Origin: Prorocentrum cordatum
Taxonomy: Eukaryota; Sar; Dinophyceae; Prorocentrales; Prorocentraceae
NCBI GenBank assembly: GCA_963575745.1
Contig: CAUYUJ010014179.1
Location: 366,153 to 430,152, forward strand
DNA length: 64,000 bases
Reading direction: 5' to 3'
Positions 22,599-34,179 of this stretch are shown piece by piece. Numbering within the stretch: the first letter of the stretch is position 1; each line of letters opens with the position of its first letter. The translations under genes and the position numbers were made by a program. Under the pieces are notes generated by a model. It searched no databases, was not told the DNA's origin, and saw only the letters and a program-made list of their open reading frames with translations.

Positions 22599-22600
22599 TT
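22225..22600. repeat. (CGA)n/(CGG)n then (TCC)n microsatellites
   Basis: CGA/CGG at 22,225-22,350 and TCC at 22,441-22,598. The TCC tract abuts the LINE sequence; the LINE's ORF1 frame appears immediately after it. Confidence 0.85.
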
Positions 22601-22604
22601 GCCA

Positions 22605-23468
22605 TCGACGGCATCAAGTCGCAAATCCCGCCGCCCCAGCCGCAGAAACCTGCCGACCTCAACGAGGTCTACAGCCGCGCGCAGGCTACGGAGCGCCGCT
22701 GCAAGAATAACCTCGAGAGGCTGCTGGAGAGCGAGCAGAAGGCGCTCAACTGGTACACTGAGCGCAAGCAGGCGTCGGAGGAAGCCGCCTACAAGTTGGC
22801 TGAAGCACAAGCGGAGGCCCAGGCGGCGCTCGACGCCCTCCAAGCCGCCCGCAAAAGGCGGCACAGCCACTCCTATGCAGACGCAGCAGACCCCGACCTT
22901 CAACCTCACCAGCCTCCTGGAGGACGGCGACATCTCCATCGAAGCGGGTGCGGCGTTCGACCTCCAAGGCCTCGACGTCGACGACAACGACGGCCTCGAC
23001 GTCGACGACAACGACCGCCAGGCCTGGGAGTCCCTGCGGCAGCGCTTCGCCACGGAGCTCAAGGCCAAGGTCACCGAGCTCTTCGGCAACACTGCCAGCC
23101 ACATCAGCCAGCTCCGAGCAGAGGCCAGCACCATGCGCACGCGCTTCGCCTCCAAGCGGCAGCGCGCCGACGAGGACGGGCACGCCAGAGCGGGCGGTGG
23201 AGCACCGCCTGCCGCCGCGGCCGCAGCAGGCGAGCCCCCAGCGGCAGCCGCAGCTGATGCTGAAGGCGCGGCGCCCTCACCGCCGACGGCGCCAAGCGAC
23301 GGGCCTCCTGCGCCAACTGCTGGCGCTGCTTCTGACGGTGGCTACGTCACCCAGCCTGTGCCTTCACTCAACAAGGACCCCGACATCCAAGACAAGGCTC
23401 AGAAGATGCTCGGCCAGATGCGCAAGCCCACCGCGGCCGCCGCCGCTGGGCCGCAGCAGCCTCTTTAG
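22605..23468 (+). pseudogene. LINE ORF1 (coiled-coil protein), frameshifted
   Basis: Probably the RNA-binding/chaperone-type ORF1 product of the LINE, by position. Residues encoded at about 22,660-22,850 form a clear coiled coil (ERRCKNNLERLLESEQKAL, then KQASEEAAYKLAEAQAEAQ). Near 22,855, at a short A run, the reading frame shifts by one. The second half continues FNLTSLLEDGDISIE, a doubled LDVDDND motif, a second helical part (WESLRQRFATELKAKVTEL) and an Ala/Pro-rich tail ending KMLGQMRKP. No Met start is found, as the 5' end runs into the TCC tract. No CCHC knuckle is seen. Confidence 0.65.
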
Positions 23469-23559
23469 CCGACTACAACACAACCCTGGACGGAATGGTG
23501 AGACGGGACGGCCACCGTCAGAGACCACGCCCTACGACAACCCAGCGATCATCAACACA

Positions 23560-26500
23560 ATGGACGCAGTCCTCGACCCGTTCGACGAGCTGGCCGAGTT
23601 GGACGCCCACTTTGATTGCGCCGAGTCCGAGCAGTATGCTACCGCCCCGCCCGGGACGCTGTCCTCGGTAGGGGGCGATGAGACGGCCCAGACCGTCGAC
23701 CACCCTGTGGTGTTGGGTCCAGGACAGCCTCTGCGTGCTGCTCGGACTGACCCTGATGCCGCTCCGCCCGAGACGCGGTCCTCGGTAGGGAGTGATGAGA
23801 CGGCGCAAGCAGTCGACGTTCCTGCGGTGTTGGAACCAGGGGAGCCTCCGCAAAAGGCAAACCCTGATGCCGCTCCGCCCAAGACGCAGTCCTTGGTAGG
23901 GGGTGATGAGATGGCGAAAGCTGTCAACAGTCCTGTCGTGTTGGGGCCAGGGAAGCCCAGCAGCAGTGTGAGAGCTGATCCTACACCTGCCAACCAAGAG
24001 AAAGGCCCCACGAAGTTCCCGCAGTCTGGCCACTCCCTGTTTTTCTCCAACATCACACAATGGGGACCACAGTCTGAGAAATGGTTGGCAGGCCCAGGCA
24101 AGCAATATCAGATGGTAGCCTTAGTCGAAACACACATCTCGCCTGAAAAAGCGCCGCTCATCTACGACAAGATTGCAGCGGACGGTTGGAGAATCTCATC
24201 GACTACGGCCACCCCTACCATAAGATCAGACGACGGCAACACGGGTGGCGAGATCATCTTATCCAGGTACCATGTCCAGGCCACCTCGTTCAACCATCTC
24301 CGAGATCTTGCCATTTCTCAGCGCAGGCCAGACCCCTTCCTCGGCTTCACGCCCATGGTATGGCACAGACGCTCTGGCAATTTGGTTGTTATTGCTGCAT
24401 ATCTGGAACCCCACAGGCAGATCGAGGGAGCAGTGCACGACAAGCTGCTCTCGCTGGGCGCCTTCGTTATTCTGGCGGATTGGAATATGACACCGAGCAG
24501 CTTGCAGCGACAGAGTGGCTGGCCAAATGGAATGCTACCATCGCGCGAGCACCTGGATCCGCCACCTGCGACAAGGGCCAGGGGCTCACGCTAGACTTCG
24601 CACTGGTCAAGACGGGCATCGAGCACACCATTTCCATCCGCCAGTGCCCCACTGTACCGTGGGCCACCCACGTTGGCCTCGAAGTTCGAGCAGGCAGTGC
24701 AGATCCCTGGTGGTATCAGTCTATCGATACGCCCAAGGCCTCCCCCACAGTGGACAGGCCCAGGATGCCACCAGACCCCAACAGCAAGACCGCCATCAAG
24801 AAACGTAAAGCAGCTGAAGCTCGAGCAGCTCGTCTTCGTGATCTACCTCCTGAACTTCAACAAGCAGCAGCGCAACTGCAGCCACAGGTCGAGCCCGCAG
24901 CGCCGAATCCGATCTCCTACGCCATCCCGCTGGACTTGTGGCAAAAGCAATGGCAGGAGGCGTCCCCCACACGTTGCAAGCAGCCGCACGCGCACTTCGT
25001 GTACCGACACTGGGCGCACGACGCCGACCTCCTCAACCTCAAGTACGCCAACTGGGTCACGGCCCTCGAGAACACCATGATCAGCCACCACCAGATCGAC
25101 CCGAAGGAAGCCGCAGCATACACTGGCCGTGCTCAGGGCTACCAGCTATCTTGGAAGAAGACAGCGGCTGCTCCAGGCCGCGTGCACGCACGTGATCCAC
25201 ATTCGGAATGGTGGGCCATTACGCTCACCCTCATCAAGCGCTACGCCGCGCTCATCGACAAGCCTAAGCACGCAGCGCTTATGGAGCAGCAGGCCACCGT
25301 CATCCAGCAGCGCGCCGACCATTTCAACAGCCACATGCATGATCTCCAGTTCGAGAAGGATGAGGACACAATCTTCCGCTGGTTCGCGCTCGTCTGGGCC
25401 CCGCACCTGGACAAGGATGAGACCGACGACCTGGTCACTATTACCGCTACCTGGGCCTCCAGAGCCCTCTCGGCCGCCCTCGCCAAGTCCAAGAGGGCCT
25501 ACGGGGCTTGGCTCGCCCAACAATGGAAGCACCGTCCTGGAGTTCTACACGCCCATGTTAAGCCTGCACCTGTACGTCACATCGAGGCCTACACGGCCAA
25601 CCTGACCACCGCCGACCCCACCGTCATCATGAACAACAAGAAGCAACAATGGCAGCAAGTCTGGCATGCCACCGAGACCTCCGACGACATCCTCCAGGCC
25701 CTGACTAAGGCCAAGGCAGCAGCTGTTGTTCAACCTCCCGAGCCCATCAGAACCGAGCAAGTACACCGCATTCACGGCCGCATGCCACCTAGTAAAGCAC
25801 ATGGAGTTGATGCCCTCGGACCTCGCGACCTCCATCGATTGCCAGAACCTGCCGTCGAAGCCTACGCAGATGTTCTCAATTCAGTGGAGCAAGCTGGCAT
25901 CTGGCCTTTACAAATTTCAGGCACCATTGCAGCTCTCGCCGCCAAGAAAGCGGGAGGCGACAGAGTCCTTGGCATGCTTCCACACATGGCCCGACTCTGG
26001 TCTCGTATTAGATCTACCGCGTCGGAAGCCTGGTCGCAAGGACTTGACGACTTTTGGACTACAGCCATCAAAGGCTCTTCAGCTCTCCAAGCCGCCCTAC
26101 ATAGGGCCTTGTTAGACGAGACAGCCTCAGCACTCGGCATTCAGTCCGCGACTTTGCTATTAGACATCCAGAAATTCTACGACAATACCAAGCTCGCCAA
26201 CCTGATCATGGCGGGCCTCAACTGCGGCTTCCCTGCCATCATTCTATTATTGGAAGTACAGCTCTACCTGGCGCCCAGGTTCTTGCGCAGTCGTCAATGG
26301 GTGAGCATGCCTATCTTCGCCTCCAAGGGCATCATTGCAGGCTCCCCCCACGGCACCACCCTGGCACGACTTATTTTGTTACCTATTCTTCGACATGCTC
26401 AAGCCCAGGCAGAGCTAGCCCAGATGTGGACCTTCGTGGACGACTACTACGAGTTGAAGGTGTCCTACGAGCGTTGCAGAAGCACCTCCCCCGTGCTGCC

Positions 26501-28933
26501 AGGGTGCTCTGCGACGGCTTGAAGGAGTTCGAGTTGCCTATCTCAGACAAGACCGCCCTCATCGGCTCCACACCCAAGGTCCGCCACTTGCTTGCCAAGA
26601 AGATGCGACAGTACGACATTCCAGTTACTGCGACGTCCACGGCCGTTGACCTAGGCGTGGACGCCGCTGCTGCTACCCGACGAGTACAAGCCAAAGCCAG
26701 GAAGCGTCAGAAGTCGGCCACCGCCAGGCTTCGCAAAATACATCGATTACGGAGCACTGCTCAGCAGGCCCGTATTTCCGCTGGCTTGTGGCGCACTGGC
26801 GCTCTTCCTGAAGGAGTCTTCGGACATCAGGTCCATGGCCTCGCTCGGCGCGCTCTCCTCCGCTGGCGTCGACAGGCCGCCATAGCTGCGACGGGCGCTG
26901 CCGCGGGACGCTGCCTCGCCTCCCTCCTCGGCGCCACCTTTGACGGCACGGACCCTGGCGTCTCCCTGAGGATAGAGTTCCTCGAGGCCTGGCTTCAGCA
27001 TTGGATGCGCCACCCGAACACGCACGCCAGGATCATCAGAGCCTGGCCAAGGATCAAGACCACCCTGCTCGCCGCTGGCCCCAAGCTGTGGCGCAAGGTG
27101 AAGGGCCCCACAGGCGCGGCCATCGCGACCCTGCTAGAAGCCAGCTGGGAGCCGACCTCCGCTACGACGTGGAGGCGCACGAAGGACGGCTACATCGAGG
27201 AGTGGAACCTTCCTCTCGCCGACGACCCTGACCTCCTCGACGCCGACATCCACACAGTATTGCAAGACCTCAGCGAAGATCTACACCGACTTCTCTGGAG
27301 GCAGGCCGCTACACACATCCATGGAGACACGCTTGCAGGAGGCGCAGACATGGCCACTATCCGCATCGAGCAAAAGAGGTTCCTCGCGAATGGCGACTTC
27401 AGCGATTGGGCCCTCAACAATACCATCACCAGCGGAGGACAGTGGACCAGAGACCGCCTCCACAACGCAGGCTACCAGATCGACAGAAACTGTGACCGCT
27501 GCAGCGCTCGCGCCCCTGAAACCCTGTTTCGCCGCATGTGGCAGTGCGATGCGAATGTTGGGCCCGAGTTCGAGGTCAGCGACAAGCTACTGCCGCGAGC
27601 TCTAGCGGGGGCTGATGCCGACCCCGCCTTGTGGCTCCGTGGCCTTCCCTCTTCTGCTCTCACTACGCCCTCTTTCGAGCCATTGACTGGGAGGGACGGG
27701 TGGGGGTTTTCTGGTGTGGGTCGGGAGGGTTTGCCGACGTGGGAAGGTGCTCGTAATGGCGAGGGTGAGTGGTATCTCTTTGGCGACGGGTCTGGCGGAG
27801 CCTATTCCGACGACGTTAGGAGACGTCGCGTCGGCTCAGGCCTTGCTGCTCTTCGTTGGGATCCTCCCTCGGCCTCCTGGACCCTCCACTCGGGCCTCCA
27901 AGCTCCCCTCCCAGGCTCCCGCCAGACCGTCCCAAGAGGAGAATTGTATGCGTTCTGCCTGGCACTAGAGACTTACCTTCCGGATTTCACCTATGTCACC
28001 GACCACCTAGCCTTGCAGCGGGGTTGGCAGAATGGTAGATGTCTCAGGCCAGGTAGCCTCAAAGGTAAGAATAAGAATGGAGATCTCTGGCTGAGAATAC
28101 GGCATCTCGTGCAGGATCGACCGCGTGGTGCTGACTCGGTCACGGTGCTCTGGACCCCGTCCCACGCCGATCCTCAGACCCTGCACGGCTTTCAGAAATT
28201 CCTAGCTCTCGGTAACCAGCAAGCCGACGAGCTTGCGGGTGATGCGGCCCGCAAGTCGGCCACCCAAGCCCTCCCGCCCGTGCCCAGGACTGATGAATAT
28301 GATGCTATCGCTGCGGTAGTCCGCCAGCGTGCACGCCTAATTCTTCGCTCTTTTGGAAAGAATGCAGAGCCACGAGGATTGTGGCCAGAGAGGCAACCCA
28401 CACAAGAGGCTGCTCCCCGTTCCCAGTTGCAGACCGCGCTCGCGGATCCTCAGCACAAATTCGTTCGGTGTGTAGATAAATGGCGATGCTCTTCTTGTCA
28501 CATTATCGTCGACGCTTGCCAGATAATTCCAGCTGCCGCATCGGAGTGTGTACCGCCTAGCCCCCTTCCTGAGTTTGCTGCGTGTGGTGAGGTCCTCTTG
28601 ACGAGGGGCCCCCGTGTGATCAGCGGCAAGGCGATACACCCCTCCCACTTGTTGGCCGCCGTCCCCAAGTGGCAAATGTTCTTCTGTGTCAAGTGCGGCC
28701 ATACGGCCACGCACCAGGTCAAAAACCTACAGTACCCCTGCCCGCTCAGCCACCAAGTGGGCGAGCGCAGGGCCCTGGGACCCACTGGTAAAGGCCTCGA
28801 GAACCTCAGCAGGATCCGACGAGGCCTCCACCCGTCCAGATCGGGTCCCAGCAAGTCTGTTGTAGCCGCAATGCATGAATCAGCAGCCGAAGCTGCGATA
28901 GCGTCTCTGGCGGCTCCCAGCGGTGCTCTCTGA
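23560..28933 (+). pseudogene. LINE ORF2: endonuclease-RT-RNase H polyprotein, frameshifted
   Basis: Would copy LINE RNA into DNA at a nicked target. The start is taken at the ATG at 23,560. About 80 acidic/Pro-rich residues, including a triple ~38-residue repeat (23,641-23,990), precede an endonuclease/exonuclease/phosphatase-type domain (24,030-24,600; VETHI at 24,124, ILADWN at 24,469). Reverse transcriptase motifs follow: LLLDIQKFYD (26,155), GIIAGSPHGT (26,329), FVDDYY (26,431; FVDD in place of YADD). A zf-RVT-like CDRC...C motif lies at 27,490. RNase H comes next with D-E-D-D in GDGSGG (27,783), RGELYA (27,936), YVTDHL (27,993) and QQADELAGD (28,216). The tail has CxxC pairs at 28,490 and 28,686. 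The frame shifts near 24,494 and near 26,458, so no intact product is encoded. Confidence 0.85.
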
Positions 28934-29410
28934 GTAAATTGTGAGGCCAGGGGAGGGCCTGTCGCGAGGTGCCGTGGGATGTCGCCACCCACGCCACCCC
29001 GAGAAATTCTGGATGGCCCTCCCTGGCGTCTTTTGTTTCCCCGTACGGACTACGTCCGATTGATCCACTCCACTCCTCCTCCCCCTCCTCCGGGGTCACC
29101 AGAGATCGGCTTACGACGATACAAGGCCGAGTCAATGGGGCCCCAAGTCGTGTAATTCGTCCCACCCCGACCTTCCTCCTACGGTCGCCTCCCTCAGGTG
29201 TTCAATCTGCATACTACTCTCAACTCTCCCCCAGAGTTACGTGCTGGCAAGTTCCCGCCCTTTCCCTGTACGTAATCGAAGACGCCTACGGCGAAACACC
29301 GCCGCCCCCTGCCTTTTTGGAAGCGCCTGCGTGGCCGAACGTTGGGCTTGAGCTTGGCCAAGCTATCGGGCCACGCGGTCCCCGAGTGGGTTTCGAAAGC
29401 CTTCGGGGAA
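28934..29410. other. 3' flank of LINE, no gene
   Basis: Ordinary sequence after the ORF2 stop, plausibly LINE 3' untranslated region at its start. No A-tail or target duplication could be identified. Confidence 0.4.
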
Positions 29411-31002
29411 CACGGAGTCGGGCGAGCTATCGGACCAGGTGGTTTCCGAGCTTTCGGGCCTCCTGGAGGACGTCTTGGAGGGGTCTTGGGCCGTCTTGGA
29501 GGCCTCTGGCGGGTCTTTTGGGCAGCCTAAGGCCATCTTGGGTGCATCGTGGGACCATCTTCGCCGCCTTGGAGGCCTTCTCGGCGGTCTTGGAGGCATC
29601 TTGGAGGCCATCTTGGCCGTCTTGGAGGCCATCTTGGGCGTCTTGGGGGCCTTTTGGGCCGTCTTGGGGTCTGGTTGGGGCCTTCTTGGGGGCCTCTTGG
29701 CCTGTCATGGGGCCATCTTGGAGGCCTCTTAGGCGCTCTTGGGGCGATGTTTGGGGCCTCTTGGGCTGCAGTTATTGGGCCGTCGGAGAGCTGAAGAGAA
29801 GAACATGCCAAACTCCATCAAACACATGTGGAAATGGGCCTTCCTGGTGGAGCTCTTGGAGGCATCTTGGGCTGTCTTGGTGGCATCTTGGGCGCCTCTT
29901 GGGCCACCTTCGGCTCTCTTGGGGATATTTCTGCCGTCTTGGAGGCCATCTCGGCCGTCTTGGAGGTCATCTTGGCCGTCTTGAGGCATCTTGGAGGCCA
30001 TCTTGGGCGTCTTGGAGGCCTCTTGGGCCGTCTTGGGACCCTCTTGGGGCTGGCTTGGGAGCATCTTGGACCGTTCTGGAGCCATCTTGGAGGCATCTGG
30101 GAGATTTTGGGCGCTCCTTGGGCCGTCTTGGGCGGTCGGAACACCAACACGGAGGAAAAGTCCAAATCTTTCAAACACCTGAGGACAATCAATGATTTTG
30201 GTTCCCTCGGGCCTTCCTGGAGAACCTCATGGATTCCTCAGGGGCCATCTGGGAAGCCTCTCGGGCCCATCTTGGGCCATCTCGGCCGTCTTAGCGGCCA
30301 TCTTGGCCGTCTTGGAGGTCATCTTGGCCGTTTTAGGGGGCATCTTGGAGGTTATCTTGCCCGTCTTGGAGGCCATCTTGGGCGTCTTGGAGGCCTCTTG
30401 GGCAGTCATAGGGCCATCGTGGAGGCCTCTTGGGCGCTCTGGGGCCGATCGTTCGGGCTTCTTGCGCCGTCGTCAGCCGTTGGACGGCTGGAACATAGCA
30501 AACGCCAACATCCTTCAAAAACCAAAGGAACAGAATTAGTGTTGGCCTCTTCGGGCCCTCGTGAAGGACCTGTTGGAGGCCTCTTGGGCCGTCTTGGAGA
30601 CCTCTTGGAGGCCATTGGGGCCGTCTTGGTCCGTCTTAGAGGTTTCTTGTGCGAACTTGGAGACATCTTGGACTCTCTTGGACCGTCTTGGAGGCCATCT
30701 TGGGCCATCTTGGGCGAACTTGGAGGCCATCTTGGAGGCCATCTTGGAGCCGTCTGGAACAGGAAAAACCTTTGCAACCGCCTCTGGAAGAGTTTTTCGG
30801 GCGGCCGGCGGGACGGGCCGAAGCCCCAGTGAGTTTTCTAAAAGAACCAAAACCGAAAGGATTCAGCACGCCAGGCACCCTTGTGACGAATCAACAGGGG
30901 GCGGCGGATCAAATGGCCTTCGGCCCATCCCGCCAACGTGCCTGGATTGTGGGCCATGGGCGTCTAGGATGTTCGTTGGGATGTCGCGAGAGGCCTCTCT
31001 CG

Positions 31003-31046
<44 letters not shown>

Positions 31047-31640
31047 AGAGCCTCGTGGATGCAGCTGTTGTGCCTCTTGGACGGCGTTTGGGGCCTCGTG
31101 GTGCGGATTGGGGGCCCCTTGGGCGCCTCTTGGGGCCGCCTGGGGGCCTTGAGACGGAAGACTCGGATTTTCGGTTCGCGTTCCCCCCCGTGGGCCTTTC
31201 TTGGGACCATCTTGGCGCTATCTTGGGTCGTTTGGGGCGCCTCTCGGGCCGTCTTGGTGCCCTCTGGGGGCCCTCTTGAGGGCTTCTTGGGCCGTCTTGG
31301 GGCGGCCTTGGGGGCCGCTTCGGCCGTATTGGAGCGTCGGAAGCTCGAAACGTCGAGAACCCCACAAACAGTGAACAACCGAAGGAAATCAATGATTTAG
31401 CCTCCTGGGGCCCTCTTTTGGGAAGGCTTTCGGAGCCCTCTTGGGGCGTCTCGAGGGCTTCTTGGGCCGTCTTGAGGTCATCTTGGGCGTCCTGGACCGA
31501 TCGTTCGGCGATTCGGGATACTCTTGGATCGACCGGGCGGCCTCCAGGGGCACTCTCGGTCCGTCTGGGAGCCCTCTCGGCCCCGGAAGAGTCATGCGAC
31601 GAGACGCGGGCGAGCAAATTGGGAGCACGCGACAAGCCCC
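29410..31640 (+). repeat. 21-bp minisatellite with recurring A-rich spacers
   Basis: Built from CTTGGAGGCCATCTTGGGCC-type words (about 21 bp, made of 12+9). Runs of roughly 200-300 bp are separated by ~80-bp A-rich spacers near 29,785, 30,130, 30,470 and 31,330. These share a pattern: GTCGGA- or GGCTGGAAC-like start, AAACxCC/CAAAxAC middle, then CTTCCTGG or CCTCxxGGGCC. Two spacers share AATCAATGATTT. A smaller related stretch lies at 55,810-55,985. A CT microsatellite sits at 31,008-31,042. Open LGGHLGRLGG frames are artefacts of the repeat. Confidence 0.75.
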
Positions 31641-31836
31641 AAGAGGTTCATGAGCCGGGATCCGGGCTCTGTAAAGAATCCTCAGGGTTGAGGACTGAGG
31701 TTCAGGGGTTGAGCAAGGGACCTGGGGACGGATATCCACTTCGTGGTTGAGGACTGAGGTTCAGGGGGTGAGGACTGAGGGTTCAGGGGTTCCACTTCGT
31801 GCCACAGGGGCACGGTGGCGGACATTCAAAACGAAT

Positions 31837-31972
<136 letters not shown>

Positions 31973-32194
31973 CGTCTGTGCTTCCAAATGGTGTTCCCGC
32001 TGCAACGTGCGCCTCATTTCAACATGGTGTTCCCGCTGCAGCGCGCGTCTCAACTTAGCCTTGGCGTTCTGCTATCGTCTTCTCGTCTTTCAGAATGGCG
32101 CGCCTTCTGGAGCCGAGTCCTTCCTCATCGTTGCCCCCCCGGTCATTTCCCCTCTTCCGGCGTCTCCTGGTTCTTCTGCTCCTCCCGCTTCTCC

Positions 32195-32202
32195 CCCTGC
32201 TC

Positions 32203-32244
<42 letters not shown>

Positions 32245-32250
32245 CTCCTC
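32195..32250. repeat. (TGC)n microsatellite
   Basis: Uninterrupted CTG/TGC run inside a pyrimidine-rich stretch (32,140-32,310). The GTGTTCCCGCTGCA word is repeated just before it, at 31,990 and 32,025. Confidence 0.85.
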
Positions 32251-32629
32251 GTCCTCCTCGTGCCCCATTCTCCTCCTTCATCCTCCTCCTCCTCTTCCCA
32301 CTGCCCATGCTTCAGCTCGTTCGCCACCGCCTTTCCCCCTCCAAGGCAGGCAGCTCCCAATATTTGATTGCGCATCACACGATGGTGACCTTTTGGGGGT
32401 TCCAGGCTCGCTATAACACTTGTCGGCGGATCGAGACCTGGTCGGATGGCAGATCTGGCGCGAGCGCACCTAGCTTGCACCCCGGTCCCCTCCTCTTCCT
32501 CCCCCTCCCGTTCCCTCGTTCTCCCTCCCACAGTCCTTCTGCACTTCTCCTCCTCCCCTTCCTCCTCCCCCGCCGTTACCCTCACTCCCCCTCCTAGTTC
32601 TCTCCCCACCACCCCTCGACCGACGGCGA

Positions 32630-32725
32630 CGCCGACGCAACAGCAACGGCGGCGACGACTTCGACGACGGCGCGGCCGCCACCGCCGACGGCGCGGCCGC
32701 CACCGCCGACGACGCGGCCGCCATC

Positions 32726-32756
<31 letters not shown>

Positions 32757-32788
32757 GCGCACCGGCCACCGCCGACGGCGCGGCCGCC

Positions 32789-32840
<52 letters not shown>

Positions 32841-32860
32841 TCGGCGCGGCCGCTGGCGAT
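32630..32860. repeat. (GAC)n / GCGGCCGCCA repeats
   Basis: Imperfect CGACGGCGCGGCCGCCACC units (three or four) pass into a pure GAC run ending near 32,845. 32,860-33,080 is extremely GC-rich with no supported gene. Confidence 0.8.
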
Positions 32861-33081
32861 GACGTCGTCGACGACTCCGCGGCCGCGACGGCCTGCGACG
32901 ACGCCGCCCGCCGCGCGCGGCGACGCCGCGGGCGGCGTGGCGGCGTGGCGGCGGCGCCGACGACCGCGCCACGGCGCGGAGGCGGCGGCGCGTCGTGCGG
33001 ACGCGGGCCACGGTCGCCGCCGGCCCAGCGGCGGCCGCGCCGGCCCCGGAGGCGCGCGCAGCGCAGCCGGACCGAGGTTGA

Positions 33082-33280
33082 GTCGGGCCTGTCCCTCTAC
33101 GGGGGGAATATTTAAAAATAATCGTGTATATATAATATATATATATTTATAATATATATATTATATATATATATTGTCTGGGGACGATTTGTTTCGCATT
33201 TTCACACTTTTTGGGGGGGATTTGTTTTGATTATTGTTTATTTTTCGTCCAGAACCCCCATGTAGAAGGACAGGCCCGAC
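33082..33280 (+). mobile_element. Short inverted-repeat element, family 1, copy 3
   Basis: Left end GTCGGGCCTGTCCCTCTACG; right end GGACAGGCCCGAC. 199 bp, longer than copies 1 and 2 because a TA-rich block (33,122-33,175) has expanded in the interior. The TGTCTGGGGACGATTTG block is kept. TTGA lies left and TTAA right. Confidence 0.85.
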
Positions 33281-33283
33281 TTA

Positions 33284-33336
33284 AGACCAAGGTCGGGCGG
33301 GTGGTAGCGGGGGTGACCCAAAGAGGGGGTGAAGAA
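33284..33336 (+). repeat. ~53-bp direct repeat, left copy (partner at 33935)
   Basis: Starts GACCAAGGTCGGGCGGGTGG and includes GGGGTGACCCAAAG and GGGTGAAGAA. A close copy lies at 33935..33988, so the family-2 element and about 200 bp more are bracketed by direct repeats. Confidence 0.8.
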
Positions 33337-33354
33337 ACTCAAGCAGCGGCGAAG

Positions 33355-33733
33355 CGTCCTGGCGTGCCTACAGGCCTGCCTGAGAAGGTTCTAGGAACCT
33401 TGTGTGGCTTCTACGAGATGTTCTCAGGACATTTCTGCAAGGGCTCCCTCGAGGGCGCGAAGTTATTCGCGCTTCGCGCTTCGCGGTCCTCGTTCCTTCT
33501 CCCCCTCCTCCTCGTCCTCCTATTCTCCCTTTGGGAGGGCGGCGCGAGAGCGCGAAGTTATTCGCGCTTCGCGCTTCGCGCAGCGCGAAGCGCGAAGTTG
33601 GGAGCCCTAGTTCTGGCTGGGGCTGTCTTGTTTTGGCACATCGGGTTTGTGTTCTGAGAACATTGCCTGTGTTCTGAGAGCACTTTGGGGTTCTTAGAAC
33701 ATGTCGTGATAGGCCTATAGAAATGCCGGGACG
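33355..33733 (+). mobile_element. Short inverted-repeat element, family 2, copy B
   Basis: Ends match copy A at 8,955: CGTCCTGGCGTGCCTACAGG at the left, and CGTCCCGGCATTTCTATAGG on the other strand at the right. It shares GGCTGTCTTGTTTT and the GTTCTTAGAACATGTCGTG block. It is larger (379 bp) because it carries GGGCGCGAAG / TTCGCGCTTCGCGC palindromic repeats and a pyrimidine tract between about 33,450 and 33,600. Confidence 0.7.
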
Positions 33734-33934
33734 ATCGGTCCCTGCTCAAAGAATGGGTACAATGCCCAACAGCAGTTCTTGTTCATTTTGAACAGGGCTC
33801 GCTGTCCGCGGCGCCTCGGACTGTGTCTGTTTGAGACAGAAGGCCCCCTGCCCGACAGCGGTCGCTGCTGGATTTGGACAACGCTTGTTGTTTGGCATTG
33901 TGCCCATTTTTCCCGTACACAATTCGGGCGTCCA

Positions 33935-33988
33935 AAACCAAGGTCGGGCGGGTGGCAGTGGGGGGTGACCCAAAGGGCGGGTGAAGAA
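33935..33988 (+). repeat. ~53-bp direct repeat, right copy (partner at 33284)
   Basis: Starts AAACCAAGGTCGGGCGGG; differs from the left copy at a handful of bases. Confidence 0.8.
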
Positions 33989-34133
33989 CAAGGCCACAAA
34001 CGGGCCCTTGAGGGCCCCTTTTCGACCCCATCGGGGTCCAAAAGGGGCCCAGAAGGGCCCCTAGTAGGGCCTTTCTCTTCTCACCCCCATGGGGTTCACC
34101 CCCCATTATTATACCACCCTCCCGACAGACCGA

Positions 34134-34169
34134 GGGTGTTCACGCTGCGGTCGGTTCGGTTGCCCCGCA
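34134..34169 (+). repeat. ~36-bp direct repeat, left of family-3 element
   Basis: GGTGTTCACG...TCGGTTCGGTTGCC. Its partner at 34381..34416 lies on the other side of the element 34180..34370. Confidence 0.65.
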
Positions 34170-34179
34170 TCTAGGCTTC

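Larger units (their letters stand above)
22600..28933 (+). mobile_element. LINE-type non-LTR retrotransposon, frame-shifted
   Basis: Two consecutive plus-strand coding regions have the organisation of a LINE: an ORF1 with a coiled coil, and a large ORF2 with apurinic-type endonuclease, reverse transcriptase, zinc-binding and RNase H regions. The 5' side abuts a TCC tract without a clear ORF1 start, so the copy is probably 5'-truncated. No long terminal repeats or poly-A tail are visible; the 3' limit is only the ORF2 stop at 28,933. At least three reading-frame breaks are present although the catalytic motifs survive, which indicates either a recently dead copy or uncorrected sequencing indels. 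Confidence 0.85.

Noticed and set aside
22413-22600. Poly-Ser or poly-Leu N-terminus attached to LINE ORF1
   Set aside because: It is translation of the TCC tract; the LINE coding signal begins only after it.
29410-31640. Regular repeat-spacer look reminiscent of a CRISPR array
   Set aside because: The 'spacers' are related to one another and the repeats are degenerate minisatellite; there are no cas genes and the sequence is eukaryotic.
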